A stretch of 64,000 nt of DNA from JAKAGZ01 sp963772675 (GTDB lineage: Bacteria > Bacteroidota > Ignavibacteria > Ignavibacteriales > Ignavibacteriaceae). Below, one piece after another: positions 19,065 through 28,518 of the stretch. The translations under genes and the position numbers were made by a program. The stretch is from contig CAVYYF010000011.1 of NCBI GenBank assembly GCA_963772675.1, positions 248,001-312,000 of the forward strand, given 5' to 3'. Within the stretch, counting starts at the first letter, position 1. Each line of letters begins with the position of its first letter. The notes below the pieces were generated by a model. That model was not told the origin of the DNA, searched no databases, and saw only the letters and a program-made list of their open reading frames with translations.

Positions 19065-22000
19065 ATGAATAAACATGTATTAAGATTTTTATTGTTTGTA
19101 ATATTTTTACAGCCATTATTGTTTGGGCAGTTCGGGCAGAATAAAGTTCAGTATAAAAATTTTACCTGGTATTATATTCAAACCGATCATTTCGATATAT
19201 ACTTTTCCCAACATGGTTCCAGTCTTGCAGAATTTACGGCCAAAGCCGCTGAGAATGCTTTAAAATCGATTGAAAATAGTTTTAATTATAAAATTAATAA
19301 TCGTGTTATAATTATTATATATAATTCTACAAATGATTTCCAGGAAACCAATACAACAGACCAATATTTGTCTGAAGGAATAGAAGGCTTTACTGAAATA
19401 TTTAAGAACAGAGTAGTTGTGCAGTTTATGGGTTCTTATAAGGAATACAGGCATCTTATTCATCACGAATTAACCCACGCAGTGATTAATGATATGTTTT
19501 ACGGCGGATCGTTACAAAACGTTATTTCAAATCACATCACAACTAATCTTCCTTTGTGGTTTAATGAAGGTATGGCCGAATATCAATCCTTAGGGTGGGA
19601 TATTAATACAGATATGTTTATGAGAGAAGCTACCATAAGCGAATACCTTCCTGATATTAATCAGTTGAATGGATATTTTGCTTATAGAGGAGGCCAGTCA
19701 GTTTTTTATTATATAGCTCAAAAATACGGTAAACAAAAAATAGGTGAGTTGATTAATAAAGTTAAAGGAGCAGGGAATCTCGAGGCAGGCCTTAAAAATT
19801 CTATAGGTCTTACTCTTGAAGAATTAAATGAGAGATGGAAGAAATATTTAAAGAAAATGTTCTGGCCGGAAATAGCAATTATGAAAGCACCGGATGAGTT
19901 TTCAAAGAGATTGACTGATCCTAAAAACGATGATGGGTTTTATAATACAAGCCCGATTCTTTCTCCGCAAGGGGATAAGATTGCGTTTATATCAAACAGG
20001 GATTATTATTTCGATGTTTATATAATGAATGCGATCGATGGAAAAATAATTAAAAAGCTTGTACAGGGTAATTCTTCTGCAGATTTTGAACAATTAAATG
20101 TTGTTACACCGGGTTTATCATGGTCGCCAGACGGGAAGAAAATTGCGTTAAGTGCAAAAAGCGATGGATATGATGTTGTTTATATAATTGATGTAGATAG
20201 TGAAAACAAAGAAACGCTACCGATTCGATTAGATGGGATAAAAAGTTTGAGCTGGTCGCCTGACGGAAAATATATTGCATTCATAGGGCATAATGCTGTT
20301 GAGTCAGATGTTTATGTATATAATTTACAAACTAAAAAAACTGTGAACCTTACAAATGATGTGTTTACAGATAACAGTCCATCCTGGTCACCCGATAGCA
20401 AGAAAATATATTTTTCATCAGATAGAGGAAATTATATTAGTCACGAATCGGTGCCCGATACATTTAAAATATACAACTATGATTATTCACAGACGGATAT
20501 CTATTCTATAGATATTAATTCTGAGAAAATTGAAAGGATAACTGATTATCCCAATAGTGACGAAACAGACCCGGTTGTAGGTCCAGGTGGAAAGGAAATG
20601 CTTTTCATTTCTGATATGAACGGGATAACAAATATTTATAAGAAAAAAATAGTGCACACGACCGGAGATACAACCCAGGTAGTAGATGATCCGGCTGTCC
20701 CTATAACAAATTCTCTTGAAGGGTTAAACCAATTATCAATATCAAAAGATGGTAAAAAGCTAGTGTTCTCATCTCTTTACGAGGCATCATATAATTTGTT
20801 TTTAATGAATAATCCGTTTGATCCAAAGACAGACTCCACAAAACTTCCTTTAACAGTATATAAGCGAAGCCTGTTAAACAAGGGAAAGGCCGGTGACAGG
20901 AATCAATTAGTAGAATCAAAAAAGAGTGAAAACGGAGTAGCTAAAGACAGCACTTCATCTCAGGATATTTTTTCTCATATTTACACCGGACAGGTGGTTG
21001 ATACAACAACGGCGAAATCTGATTCTTCTAAAATAGATTATTCAAATTATATCTTCGGTACAAATGTTTATGCGAAACAGGATTCAGCAGAACTTGCCCA
21101 GAAGCAGAAGAAATTTAATTTGACAGACAACCTTGATGAAAATGGAAATTACAAAGTTAATCCTTATAAGATTTCATTTTCACCAGATATAATTTATGCT
21201 AATGCCGGTTATAATACTATTTATGGTTTGATGGGAACTACGGTGCTTTCATTCAGCGATGTACTTGGTAACCACAGACTGATTGGCCAAACGAGTCTCC
21301 AGATAGATTTAAAGAACAGCGATTATGGATTAACGTATGCAAGCCTTGGAGGTAGAGTAAATTTTTCAGTATCAGGATATCACACCGCAAGATTTGTTTA
21401 CCTGCAAAGAGGCTCTGTAGCCAATTTGTTCAGGTTTGGAAATTATGGGGCGGCTATTTCTCTCAGCTATCCAATTAATAAATTTTATCGTGTGGAAACG
21501 GCTTTAGCCTATATGAATCTGGTACAGGAAAACCTGGATAACAATGCAGAACAATCACAGAAGGCATCTTTTGTTGTACCGAGTTTTAGTGTAATCCACG
21601 ACAATATATTGTGGGGATATATTTCACCTATAGATGGTACGAGGTACAGACTAGATATATTAGGGAACCCGGGAATTGGAAATACCAGGTTAAGTTTTGC
21701 ATCCTTTCTTGGAGATTACAGGACATACTTTAAAATTAATTCCGATTACACTTTTGCAGTACGATTATCAGGCGGATATTCTGTCGGCGGAAATCCACAA
21801 AGATTTTTCCTTGGCGGAGTAGATAATTGGATAAACAGAAAATTTGCTACGCAGGAAGTTCCCATTGAATCTATTTCTGATTTTGCATTTTTAACTGCAG
21901 CAGTCCCTTTGCGTGGTTATGATTATGCCCAGAGAATCGGGACAAAATACACCTTGTTAAATCTGGAATTCAGATTTCCTCTTATAAGATATTTTATAAC

Positions 22001-22265
22001 AGGCGCTTTGCCGCTTTTCTTCAGTAATATTCAGGGAGTGATGTTCTTTGATGCAGGTGCAACCTGGAATAATACTGGTGATTTAAAATTGTTTGGACGT
22101 GATTCGAATGGCAGCATTGTTACAAATGATCTTCTAATGGGAACCGGAGTTGGAGCAAGAATAATAATTTTTTCTTTTCTGCTTAGATATGATGTGGGCT
22201 GGGGTTACAATGTAAAGGGATTTACTTCACCAACACATTATTTATCTATCGGGATAGATTTTTGA
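19065..22265 (+). CDS. Exported HEXXH peptidase-like / PD40 propeller / beta-barrel protein
   Basis: A 1066-residue protein with a signal peptide (cleavage near LLFGQ). Residues about 30-270 form a gluzincin-like domain with HHELTHAVIND (HEXXH) and the downstream glutamate in WFNEGMAEYQS. Residues about 280-590 hold TolB-type PD40 propeller repeats (SWSPDGKKIAL, SWSPDGKYIAF, SWSPDSKKIYF). The last 370 residues resemble a bacterial surface antigen/Omp85-type barrel (RGYDYAQRIGTKYTLLNLEFRFPL, GVGARI), ending in SIGIDF. This predicts an outer-membrane barrel carrying a propeller and a metalloprotease-like domain in the periplasm. The substrate is unknown. It starts 14 bases after rnr. Confidence 0.8.
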   Translation: MNKHVLRFLLFVIFLQPLLFGQFGQNKVQYKNFTWYYIQTDHFDIYFSQHGSSLAEFTAKAAENALKSIENSFNYKINNRVIIIIYNSTNDFQETNTTDQYLSEGIEGFTEIFKNRVVVQFMGSYKEYRHLIHHELTHAVINDMFYGGSLQNVISNHITTNLPLWFNEGMAEYQSLGWDINTDMFMREATISEYLPDINQLNGYFAYRGGQSVFYYIAQKYGKQKIGELINKVKGAGNLEAGLKNSIGLTLEELNERWKKYLKKMFWPEIAIMKAPDEFSKRLTDPKNDDGFYNTSPILSPQGDKIAFISNRDYYFDVYIMNAIDGKIIKKLVQGNSSADFEQLNVVTPGLSWSPDGKKIALSAKSDGYDVVYIIDVDSENKETLPIRLDGIKSLSWSPDGKYIAFIGHNAVESDVYVYNLQTKKTVNLTNDVFTDNSPSWSPDSKKIYFSSDRGNYISHESVPDTFKIYNYDYSQTDIYSIDINSEKIERITDYPNSDETDPVVGPGGKEMLFISDMNGITNIYKKKIVHTTGDTTQVVDDPAVPITNSLEGLNQLSISKDGKKLVFSSLYEASYNLFLMNNPFDPKTDSTKLPLTVYKRSLLNKGKAGDRNQLVESKKSENGVAKDSTSSQDIFSHIYTGQVVDTTTAKSDSSKIDYSNYIFGTNVYAKQDSAELAQKQKKFNLTDNLDENGNYKVNPYKISFSPDIIYANAGYNTIYGLMGTTVLSFSDVLGNHRLIGQTSLQIDLKNSDYGLTYASLGGRVNFSVSGYHTARFVYLQRGSVANLFRFGNYGAAISLSYPINKFYRVETALAYMNLVQENLDNNAEQSQKASFVVPSFSVIHDNILWGYISPIDGTRYRLDILGNPGIGNTRLSFASFLGDYRTYFKINSDYTFAVRLSGGYSVGGNPQRFFLGGVDNWINRKFATQEVPIESISDFAFLTAAVPLRGYDYAQRIGTKYTLLNLEFRFPLIRYFITGALPLFFSNIQGVMFFDAGATWNNTGDLKLFGRDSNGSIVTNDLLMGTGVGARIIIFSFLLRYDVGWGYNVKGFTSPTHYLSIGIDF

Positions 22266-22303
22266 TTAAAACCGCCGGTTCTTAATAGATTTGTAAAAAC
22301 CTT

Positions 22304-22330
22304 ACAAGCCCTTAACCGGGCTTGTTTGAT
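22304..22330 (+). terminator. Bidirectional Rho-independent terminator
   Basis: Stem ACAAGCCC (22304-22311) with GGGCTTGT (22318-22325), a six-base loop, and T-rich flanks on the plus strand. It lies between two convergent genes (stops at 22265 and 22332) and can serve both. Confidence 0.75.
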
Positions 22331-22331
22331 T

Positions 22332-22604
22332 TTATTTATCTTTTTTTACACTCGAAGGTTTTGGATTTTCGCTGGGAGCTGATTTGGCTTCAGTTTTATC
22401 TTTCTTTGCTTTATCAAGTGGCTTGTTTTTATAATCAGTTTGGTAGAAACCGCTGCCTTTAAAGATGGGGCCAGCACCCATTCCAATTAATCTTTTTACT
22501 TTACCATTACATTCCGGACATTTTTCAATTGGATCTGCAGACATTGGTTGAAAAAGTTCAAATGTATGTCCGCACTTCAAACATTTATAATCATATGTAG
22601 GCAT
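22332..22604 (-). CDS. FmdB-family zinc ribbon protein
   Basis: A 90-residue protein beginning with the putative regulatory FmdB zinc ribbon: MPTYDYKCLKCGHTFELFQ gives the first CxxC pair and KCPECNGKVKRLIG the second, followed by FKGSGFYQTDY. The C-terminal third is low complexity, rich in Lys, Ser and Pro. The family is widespread; some members are regulators of amidase genes but the general function is unknown. It stands alone on this strand, with an AGGAG-like site upstream of its ATG. Confidence 0.88.
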   Translation of the reverse strand: MPTYDYKCLKCGHTFELFQPMSADPIEKCPECNGKVKRLIGMGAGPIFKGSGFYQTDYKNKPLDKAKKDKTEAKSAPSENPKPSSVKKDK

Positions 22605-22696
22605 TGTTTATCTCCTAAAAATCGCTGTGAAACATAATGAATTATATCGTTTTTTTCTATAAATTAAATTATAATAATTTTTGCAAATAAATTAAA

Positions 22697-23392
22697 TTGA
22701 TTAAAAAACTTGTCCGCGAGAAATATCATTTAACACTATTTAAAATTATGGCTTTCACCCCTCTGCTTTTTTTTGCATCGGGATGTTTAAACTATATTCA
22801 GGATGTAAACTTATATGCTGATGGATCGGGCAAAATGAGAATTACATATTGGATGAAACTGCCGGATCCTGAGAATGTAAAAGTTCTTGACAGGATTGGC
22901 TTGTTTAACCCGGATTCTATAAGGAGTGAATTTACTTCTAAGTATAACACAATAAATGATATTAAAGTTTATTCCGATACAACAGACAGAACTACACATG
23001 CAATTATAGAGCTATCTTTTCAGAGTATAGATTCATTAAATAATTCTAAAGCATTCGCCAGTTCAAATTTTTCCCTGAAGGACGGTGCATCAGGACAAAA
23101 AGTATTTACCCAATATATAGCTCCTATTGCCACTGGCTTTGGTTTGGATGGCAGTAATTTTAATGTTACTTATAAATACACTTTTGCCGGTGATATTATA
23201 ACTGATAATGCCAATTCAAATGACGGCAGAACATTAATATGGAAGTATTCTTTGTCAGATATTGGAAACGGAAAGACTATTTCTGTAATATTTAAGCCCT
23301 TTAAGCTCAAAGAAACACCTTATTGGATATATGTGCTTATGGGGCTCGTTTTGCTGATTGTGATAATATTCCTTGTACGCAAAAAGAAGTAA
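22697..23392 (+). CDS. Putative lipoprotein with C-terminal membrane anchor
   Basis: A 231-residue protein. The TTG start at 22697 gives a 29-residue signal with lipobox FASGC (Cys30); starting at the next ATG would leave only 12 residues before the Cys, so the longer form fits better. The middle is a beta-rich domain (VNLYADGSGKMRITYWMKL) resembling LppM/DUF3153-type proteins. The C-terminus is a single hydrophobic helix (YWIYVLMGLVLLIVIIFLV) followed by RKKK. A lipid anchor plus a C-terminal transmembrane helix would pin the domain to the outer face of the inner membrane. No function can be assigned. Confidence 0.65.
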   Translation: MIKKLVREKYHLTLFKIMAFTPLLFFASGCLNYIQDVNLYADGSGKMRITYWMKLPDPENVKVLDRIGLFNPDSIRSEFTSKYNTINDIKVYSDTTDRTTHAIIELSFQSIDSLNNSKAFASSNFSLKDGASGQKVFTQYIAPIATGFGLDGSNFNVTYKYTFAGDIITDNANSNDGRTLIWKYSLSDIGNGKTISVIFKPFKLKETPYWIYVLMGLVLLIVIIFLVRKKK

Positions 23393-23440
23393 AAATCGCT
23401 TAAAATAAGCCTAAATCAACATATTTTGGCAGTAGACTTA

Positions 23441-23469
23441 TTGACTTACCAATGCCTTTTAATTATATT
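23441..23469 (+). promoter_or_regulatory. Candidate sigma70-type promoter of the prs operon
   Basis: TTGACT (23441-23446), a 17-base spacer, then TATATT (23464-23469). It lies 43 bases upstream of the prs ATG, in the 120-base gap after the lipoprotein gene. Both hexamers are one mismatch from consensus with ideal spacing. Confidence 0.55.
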
Positions 23470-23512
23470 TCCTGTCTATATTTTAATTTAAATTTGCAAA
23501 AAGACCCCATTT

Positions 23513-24460
23513 ATGCTGGCGAGCGATTATAAGATTTTCTCTGGTAGCTCTAATTTAAATCTTGCCGAAAAAATTGCTGAAAAGCTCGATAAACCATTGG
23601 GGTCTGTTGAAAAAAAAAGATTTAGTGACGGTGAGATCTGGGTAAAGTATGGTGAGAACATTCGTGGTTCGGAAGTTTTTATAATTCAGTCTACGAATCC
23701 TCCTGCAGAAAACCTGATGGAGTTATTGATAATGATCGATGCTGCCAAAAGAGCATCGGCCACAAGAATAACAGCAGTTATTCCATATTTTGGTTACTCA
23801 AGACAAGATAGAAAAGATCAGCCGAGAGTTTCAATTACTGCAAAGCTCGTTGCGAATCTTTTAACAGTTGCCGGTGCGGATAGAATTATGACAATGGATT
23901 TACACGCCGCACAGATTCAGGGATTCTTTGATATTCCTTTTGATCATCTTTACGGCTCTACTATGTTCACCGGTCTTTTTGAAGATGTTAAGAATAATCT
24001 TGTCGTCGTTTCTCCGGATGTTGGTGGAATTAAAATGGCGAGGTCTTATGCGAAAAGATTGCATGCAGATCTGGTTGTAATAGACAAAAGGAGGCCTAGA
24101 CAAAACCTGGCAGAAGTTGTTCATATTATTGGTAATGTTGAAGGAAAGGATGTTCTTTTGGTTGATGATCTTATTGATACGGCGGGCACTTTTGTGGGTG
24201 CAATTGATGCACTTAAAAAGAATGGAGCAAATGAAATTTACGGAGCTATAACGCATCCACTTTTCTCCGGCCCTGCTGTCGAACGAATTCAAAATTCGCA
24301 ATTGAAGAAACTTTATATTTCAGATACTATTGCATTTGATATTGACAAAAAAATAGATAAGGTTGATAAAGTCTCAGCCGCATTAATTTTTGCGGAAGCG
24401 ATCAGAAGAACTTATAATAACGAATCAATTAGTTCACTGTTTGATATAGATAAAGGATAA
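23513..24460 (+). CDS. prs: Ribose-phosphate pyrophosphokinase
   Basis: Makes PRPP from ribose 5-phosphate and ATP for purine, pyrimidine, His, Trp and NAD synthesis. At 315 residues it is a class I enzyme. Seen: IFSGSSNLNLAEKIA, PYFGYSRQDRKDQPR, the metal/ATP region MTMDLHAAQIQGFFDIP, SPDVGGIKMARSYA, and the PRPP-binding signature VLLVDDLIDTAGT. It is followed at 21 bases by rplY and then pth, a common bacterial order (prs-rplY-pth). Confidence 0.98.
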   Translation: MLASDYKIFSGSSNLNLAEKIAEKLDKPLGSVEKKRFSDGEIWVKYGENIRGSEVFIIQSTNPPAENLMELLIMIDAAKRASATRITAVIPYFGYSRQDRKDQPRVSITAKLVANLLTVAGADRIMTMDLHAAQIQGFFDIPFDHLYGSTMFTGLFEDVKNNLVVVSPDVGGIKMARSYAKRLHADLVVIDKRRPRQNLAEVVHIIGNVEGKDVLLVDDLIDTAGTFVGAIDALKKNGANEIYGAITHPLFSGPAVERIQNSQLKKLYISDTIAFDIDKKIDKVDKVSAALIFAEAIRRTYNNESISSLFDIDKG

Positions 24461-24481
24461 ATTTTTAGTTTTGGAGAAATA

Positions 24482-25153
24482 ATGGAAAAATTAGTTTTAA
24501 AAGCCGGCATCAGAAAAATAAACACCAAGTCAGACAAAAATAAATTGCGTAAAGATGGAATAGTCCCCGGTGTTTATTATTCCAAGCATGATCAACCGGT
24601 TTCGATAAGTATTGCTGAGAATTTAATTAATCCTCTCGTGTTTACAGCTGAAACACATTTAATTTCTTTGCAGCTTGATGAAGGCCAGGAACACGATTGC
24701 ATTATTAAAGACGTTCAATTTGACCCGGTGACGGATAAGGTTGTCCATTTTGATTTACTGGGATTAACATCAGGCGAAACTTTTCAGCTCGAAGTTCCTA
24801 TTCAGTTTATCGGAAGTCCTGTTGGTATTAAGGAGGGGGGGGTACTTCATCAATTCTTACATAAGCTTGAAGTTGAGTGTTTACCAAAAGATATTCCACA
24901 GCACCTAGAGATTAATATACAGGATTTATCTATCGGGGATTCAATTCACGTTAAAGATCTTAAATTTGAAAACATTGAAGTTCTTAATGATGAAGATACA
25001 GTAATTATTTCTGTAACACATCCTAAGGTAGAAGCAGAACCGGTAGTTGCCGAGGAAGGCGTAGTCGAAGGTGAAGAATCAGCTGAACCAGAGTTAATCG
25101 GAAAGGGAAAAGCTGATAAGGAAGAAGATCAAGGCGAAGATAAAGATAAATAA
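24482..25153 (+). CDS. rplY: Large subunit ribosomal protein L25 (TL5/CTC type)
   Basis: A 223-residue 5S-rRNA-binding protein. The N-terminal L25 domain (about 1-92) includes the signature KLRKDGIVPGVYYSK. The TL5/CTC C-terminal domain (about 95-185) contains HLEINIQDLSIGDSIHVKDL. It ends in an acidic tail (about 185-223) rich in Glu and Asp. The start has a GGAGA site six bases upstream. It lies between prs and pth. Confidence 0.95.
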   Translation: MEKLVLKAGIRKINTKSDKNKLRKDGIVPGVYYSKHDQPVSISIAENLINPLVFTAETHLISLQLDEGQEHDCIIKDVQFDPVTDKVVHFDLLGLTSGETFQLEVPIQFIGSPVGIKEGGVLHQFLHKLEVECLPKDIPQHLEINIQDLSIGDSIHVKDLKFENIEVLNDEDTVIISVTHPKVEAEPVVAEEGVVEGEESAEPELIGKGKADKEEDQGEDKDK

Positions 25154-25161
25154 TTATTATA

Positions 25162-25785
25162 GTGCGAATAATTTTTGGCATAGGAAACCCGGGGAGCCGC
25201 TATCAATTTAACAGGCATAATGTTGGTTTTATGTTTTTGGATTACTTCGCAAACGCCCTTTCGATTTCTTTTAAGCCTTCAAAATCAGGATATTACTATT
25301 CAGAGGGAGAACTTGATAACCATAGTTTCTCCCTTGTTAAACCAACAACTTATGTAAATAATAGCGGGATTTCTGCATTACAAGCCATTCAAAACTATAA
25401 AATCGAACTAAAGGATTTTTTATTCGTTTATGATGATCTAAATCTTGAATTTCCAGACTTGCGCGTCAGAGTTGCAGGTGGGGACGGTGGCCATAATGGG
25501 CTAAATTCAGTTATCTATCATTTAGCTTCAGAAGATTTTCCGAGATTGAGATTTGGGATAGGAAATGATTTTGAACGAGGTAAAATGGCTGAATATGTTC
25601 TTACAGATTTTAATAATGAGGAAATGTCACAATTGAAAAATACCTTTGATGAAGGAATAAACCTGGTGAAGGATTTTATCAAAGGTGGAACTAAAAATTT
25701 ATTAGATGCTAACAGTACAATGGCAAAAAATAAGAACGTTAAAAATTTATCAATCGATTCTAAAAGTAATCCGGAGAACTTATGA
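25162..25785 (+). CDS. pth: Peptidyl-tRNA hydrolase
   Basis: Recycles peptidyl-tRNAs released from stalled ribosomes. At 207 residues it is slightly longer than the usual 190 because of a polar C-terminal tail. Family motifs: GIGNPGSRYQFNRHNVGF with the catalytic His, KPTTYVNNSG, FVYDDLNLEF with the catalytic Asp, and GGDGGHNGLNSVI. It starts with GTG nine bases after rplY and overlaps hppA by four bases (ATGA). Confidence 0.96.
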   Translation: MRIIFGIGNPGSRYQFNRHNVGFMFLDYFANALSISFKPSKSGYYYSEGELDNHSFSLVKPTTYVNNSGISALQAIQNYKIELKDFLFVYDDLNLEFPDLRVRVAGGDGGHNGLNSVIYHLASEDFPRLRFGIGNDFERGKMAEYVLTDFNNEEMSQLKNTFDEGINLVKDFIKGGTKNLLDANSTMAKNKNVKNLSIDSKSNPENL

Positions 25786-27968
25786 GTCTATACATTAACA
25801 TTATACCATTGTTCGGTGTTCTTGCTCTCTTGTATACCTTCTGGAAATCTTCCTGGGTTTCAAAACAGGATCCCGGTACAGAAAAAATGGTTAAAATTTC
25901 TAATCATATTTCTGAAGGTGCAATGGCTTTCCTTAAAGCCGAATATAAAGTACTGGTTGTTTTCGTGATTTGTGTTGCAATACTTTTGGCAGTATCTGCT
26001 GATACAGAAAATTCTTCCCCGCTTGTTGGTGTGTCTTTTATTGTTGGTGCCTTTTGTTCTGCTCTTGCGGGTTTTATAGGGATGAAAGTAGCGACTAAGG
26101 CTAATGTAAGAACCACAAATGCGGCAAGAACCAGTTTAGGCAGGGCGCTTGAAATTGCGTTTGCAGGCGGTTCAGTTATGGGAATGGGGGTTGTTGGACT
26201 CGGTGTCCTGGGGCTTGGTGCTTTATTTATGATTTACAGCGATGCATTTGGTGTGAGCAGAGTTCAGGATTTAAACAGGGTAATCACTATTATTACTGGC
26301 TTCTCTTTTGGCGCTTCATCAATTGCACTTTTCGCGAGAGTTGGTGGCGGTATTTATACTAAAGCCGCTGATGTTGGTGCCGACCTTGTTGGTAAGGTTG
26401 AAGCAGGTATTCCTGAAGATCATCCTTTGAATCCTGCTACCATTGCAGATAATGTTGGCGATAATGTAGGCGATGTCGCTGGTATGGGCGCTGATTTATT
26501 TGAATCTTACGTAGGTTCAATAGTTGGTACAATGGTACTTGGAGCAGCGTTTTTTGAAGTTCCTGCTTTTGCGCATAATTTTAATGGATTAGGTGGTGTT
26601 TTGTTACCGCTGGCTATTGCCGGTGTTGGTATTGTTATGTCAATTCTGGGAACTTTCTTTGTTAAAGTAAAAGAAGGGGGAGATCCACAGAAAGCATTGA
26701 ACAAAGGTGAATTTGGTTCATCTGTTATCATGATCGGTGCTTTGTATTTTTTAATTAAATGGATGCTTCCTGAAACATGGACCTATCAGGACTTGCTTTA
26801 TGACCAGATGAGAACAGTCACTTCAAATGGTATTTTTCTGGCTACTGTAATTGGGCTTGTTGCTGGTGTTCTTATCGGTGTTATCACAGAATATTATACT
26901 GGTACCGGGAAAAAACCTGTGCTGAGTATAGTGAGGCAATCTCTTACAGGAAGCGCAACAAACATTATTGCCGGTATAGGAAACGGAATGTTTTCAACGG
27001 CACTACCTATCATTGTGCTTGCAGGTTCAATTATTGGAGCGTTCTATTTTGGAGGACTTTACGGAATTGCTATTGCTGCTGTCGGTATGCTTTCAAATAC
27101 AGGAATCCAGTTAGCTGTAGATGCTTATGGACCAATATCTGATAATGCAGGAGGAATCGCCGAGATGTCTGATCTTCCAAAAGAAGTAAGACAAAAAACT
27201 GATAAGCTTGATGCAGTTGGAAATACAACTGCCGCAATCGGTAAAGGATTTGCAATTGGTTCAGCAGCATTAACTGCACTTGCTTTGTTTGGTGCGTTCA
27301 TGACGGCCGCAAATATTAAGCATATTGATATTTCGAAAGCAGATGTAATGGCCGGCCTTTTCCTTGGCGGTATGTTACCGTTTTTATTTTCAGCGCTTGC
27401 GATGAAAGCAGTTGGAAGAGCTGCAATGTCAATGATTGAAGAAGTGAGAAGACAATTCAAAACAATTCCTGCGCTTGCAGCAGCACTCGGTGTAATGAAG
27501 AAAAATGAAGGAAAAGAACGATCTGAATGGTCTGCTGAAGATAAATCGACCTTTGATAAAGCAGACGGTGTTGCTGAGTATGGTAAGTGTGTTGAGATTT
27601 CTACAAAAGCAGCCATTAGAGAAATGGTCATTCCCGGATTATTGGCAGTTGTGGTTCCTGTCCTCATTGGAAAAGCGGGAGGTGCTGAAATGCTTGGTGG
27701 TTTGCTGGCAGGTGTTACAGTAACCGGAGTGCTAATGGCTATATTCCAGTCAAATGCCGGGGGAGCGTGGGATAATGCTAAAAAAACGTTTGAAGAAGGA
27801 ATAGAAATTAACGGAGAAAAGTACATTAAAGGCTCAGATCCGCATAAAGCTGCTGTTGTTGGTGATACTGTAGGCGATCCCTTCAAGGATACTTCAGGTC
27901 CATCATTGAATATTTTGATTAAACTTATGGCAGTTGTTTCCCTTGTTATTGCGCCTTTAATTAAATAA
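25782..27968 (+). CDS. hppA: Membrane-bound K+-dependent ion-pumping pyrophosphatase
   Basis: A 728-residue M-PPase with about 16 membrane helices that couples hydrolysis of pyrophosphate to H+ and/or Na+ export. The pyrophosphate-binding motifs are visible: DVGADLVGKVEAGIPEDHP, DNVGDNVGDVAGMGADLFE and the late loop KAAVVGDTVGDPFKDTSGP. The segment GNTTAAIGKG (residues 480-489) has Ala where K+-independent enzymes carry Lys, which by known family rules marks a K+-dependent enzyme. Whether it moves H+, Na+ or both cannot be settled by eye. It starts inside the pth stop. Confidence 0.96.
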   Translation: MSLYINIIPLFGVLALLYTFWKSSWVSKQDPGTEKMVKISNHISEGAMAFLKAEYKVLVVFVICVAILLAVSADTENSSPLVGVSFIVGAFCSALAGFIGMKVATKANVRTTNAARTSLGRALEIAFAGGSVMGMGVVGLGVLGLGALFMIYSDAFGVSRVQDLNRVITIITGFSFGASSIALFARVGGGIYTKAADVGADLVGKVEAGIPEDHPLNPATIADNVGDNVGDVAGMGADLFESYVGSIVGTMVLGAAFFEVPAFAHNFNGLGGVLLPLAIAGVGIVMSILGTFFVKVKEGGDPQKALNKGEFGSSVIMIGALYFLIKWMLPETWTYQDLLYDQMRTVTSNGIFLATVIGLVAGVLIGVITEYYTGTGKKPVLSIVRQSLTGSATNIIAGIGNGMFSTALPIIVLAGSIIGAFYFGGLYGIAIAAVGMLSNTGIQLAVDAYGPISDNAGGIAEMSDLPKEVRQKTDKLDAVGNTTAAIGKGFAIGSAALTALALFGAFMTAANIKHIDISKADVMAGLFLGGMLPFLFSALAMKAVGRAAMSMIEEVRRQFKTIPALAAALGVMKKNEGKERSEWSAEDKSTFDKADGVAEYGKCVEISTKAAIREMVIPGLLAVVVPVLIGKAGGAEMLGGLLAGVTVTGVLMAIFQSNAGGAWDNAKKTFEEGIEINGEKYIKGSDPHKAAVVGDTVGDPFKDTSGPSLNILIKLMAVVSLVIAPLIK

Positions 27969-28003
27969 ATTAGAAGCCCTTTATAAACAACATATTTATT
28001 AAT

Positions 28004-28030
28004 CCCTGCTCTCATCTTTTGAATGAGGGC
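28004..28030 (+). promoter_or_regulatory. Possible leader hairpin before rpsF
   Basis: CTCAT (28011-28015) can pair with ATGAG (28023-28027), and CCCT (28004-28007) can alternatively pair with AGGG (28026-28029). No T run follows, and the very strong ribosome binding site GGGAGGTGA lies 15-25 bases further on. It could be part of an autoregulatory leader of the S6/S18 operon, but I could not match a known motif. Confidence 0.25.
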
Positions 28031-28058
28031 CTAATTGACCAAAGGGAGGTGACTACAT

Positions 28059-28484
28059 ATGAAGATTAACGTCTACGAAAGTGCCGTTATGATTAATGCT
28101 GCGCTGGATGACGAACAAATTCAAGCCTTGATTTCCCGCATTAAAGAAACTATCACAAATAATGGTGGCGAGATCAGAGAAATCGAAGATTGGGGACGTA
28201 AAAGATTGGCTTACGTGGTTAAGAAGAGTAAGGTCGGATATTATGTTATCTTTAGATTCAACGCTACTTCAGGCCTGATTGCCAAGCTTGAGAGATTCTA
28301 TATTCTCGATGAACAATTCCTAAGATACCTCACGATTAAACTTGATTCTGATGCTGTTGAGTATCTGGAAAAGAATAAAGATAAGTCTCCGAGCGAATCA
28401 GATAATACCGGTAATGGAAAGGAGCCGGAATTAGTTGCTGAGGCTACAGGATCTGGTGAAGATTCTAAAGAAGATGAGAAATAA
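28059..28484 (+). CDS. rpsF: Small subunit ribosomal protein S6
   Basis: A 141-residue S6 that pairs with S18 on the 30S platform. It has a ferredoxin-like core with VYESAVMINAALDDEQIQAL at the N-terminus, DWGRKRLAYVVKKSKVGYYV and LERFYILDEQFLRYLTIKLD. The last 40 residues are an acidic Ser/Glu-rich tail. It opens the conserved rpsF-ssb-rpsR-rplI operon and has a near-perfect Shine-Dalgarno sequence (GGGAGGTGA). Confidence 0.97.
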   Translation: MKINVYESAVMINAALDDEQIQALISRIKETITNNGGEIREIEDWGRKRLAYVVKKSKVGYYVIFRFNATSGLIAKLERFYILDEQFLRYLTIKLDSDAVEYLEKNKDKSPSESDNTGNGKEPELVAEATGSGEDSKEDEK

Positions 28485-28518
28485 TTTTAAATAATGATTT
28501 AAGTATGGAGGATTAACC

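Noticed and set aside
27125..28015. Open minus-strand frame of 296 codons opposite hppA
   Set aside because: Low-complexity Ala/Ser/Pro translation antisense to a strongly conserved gene; a codon-bias shadow.
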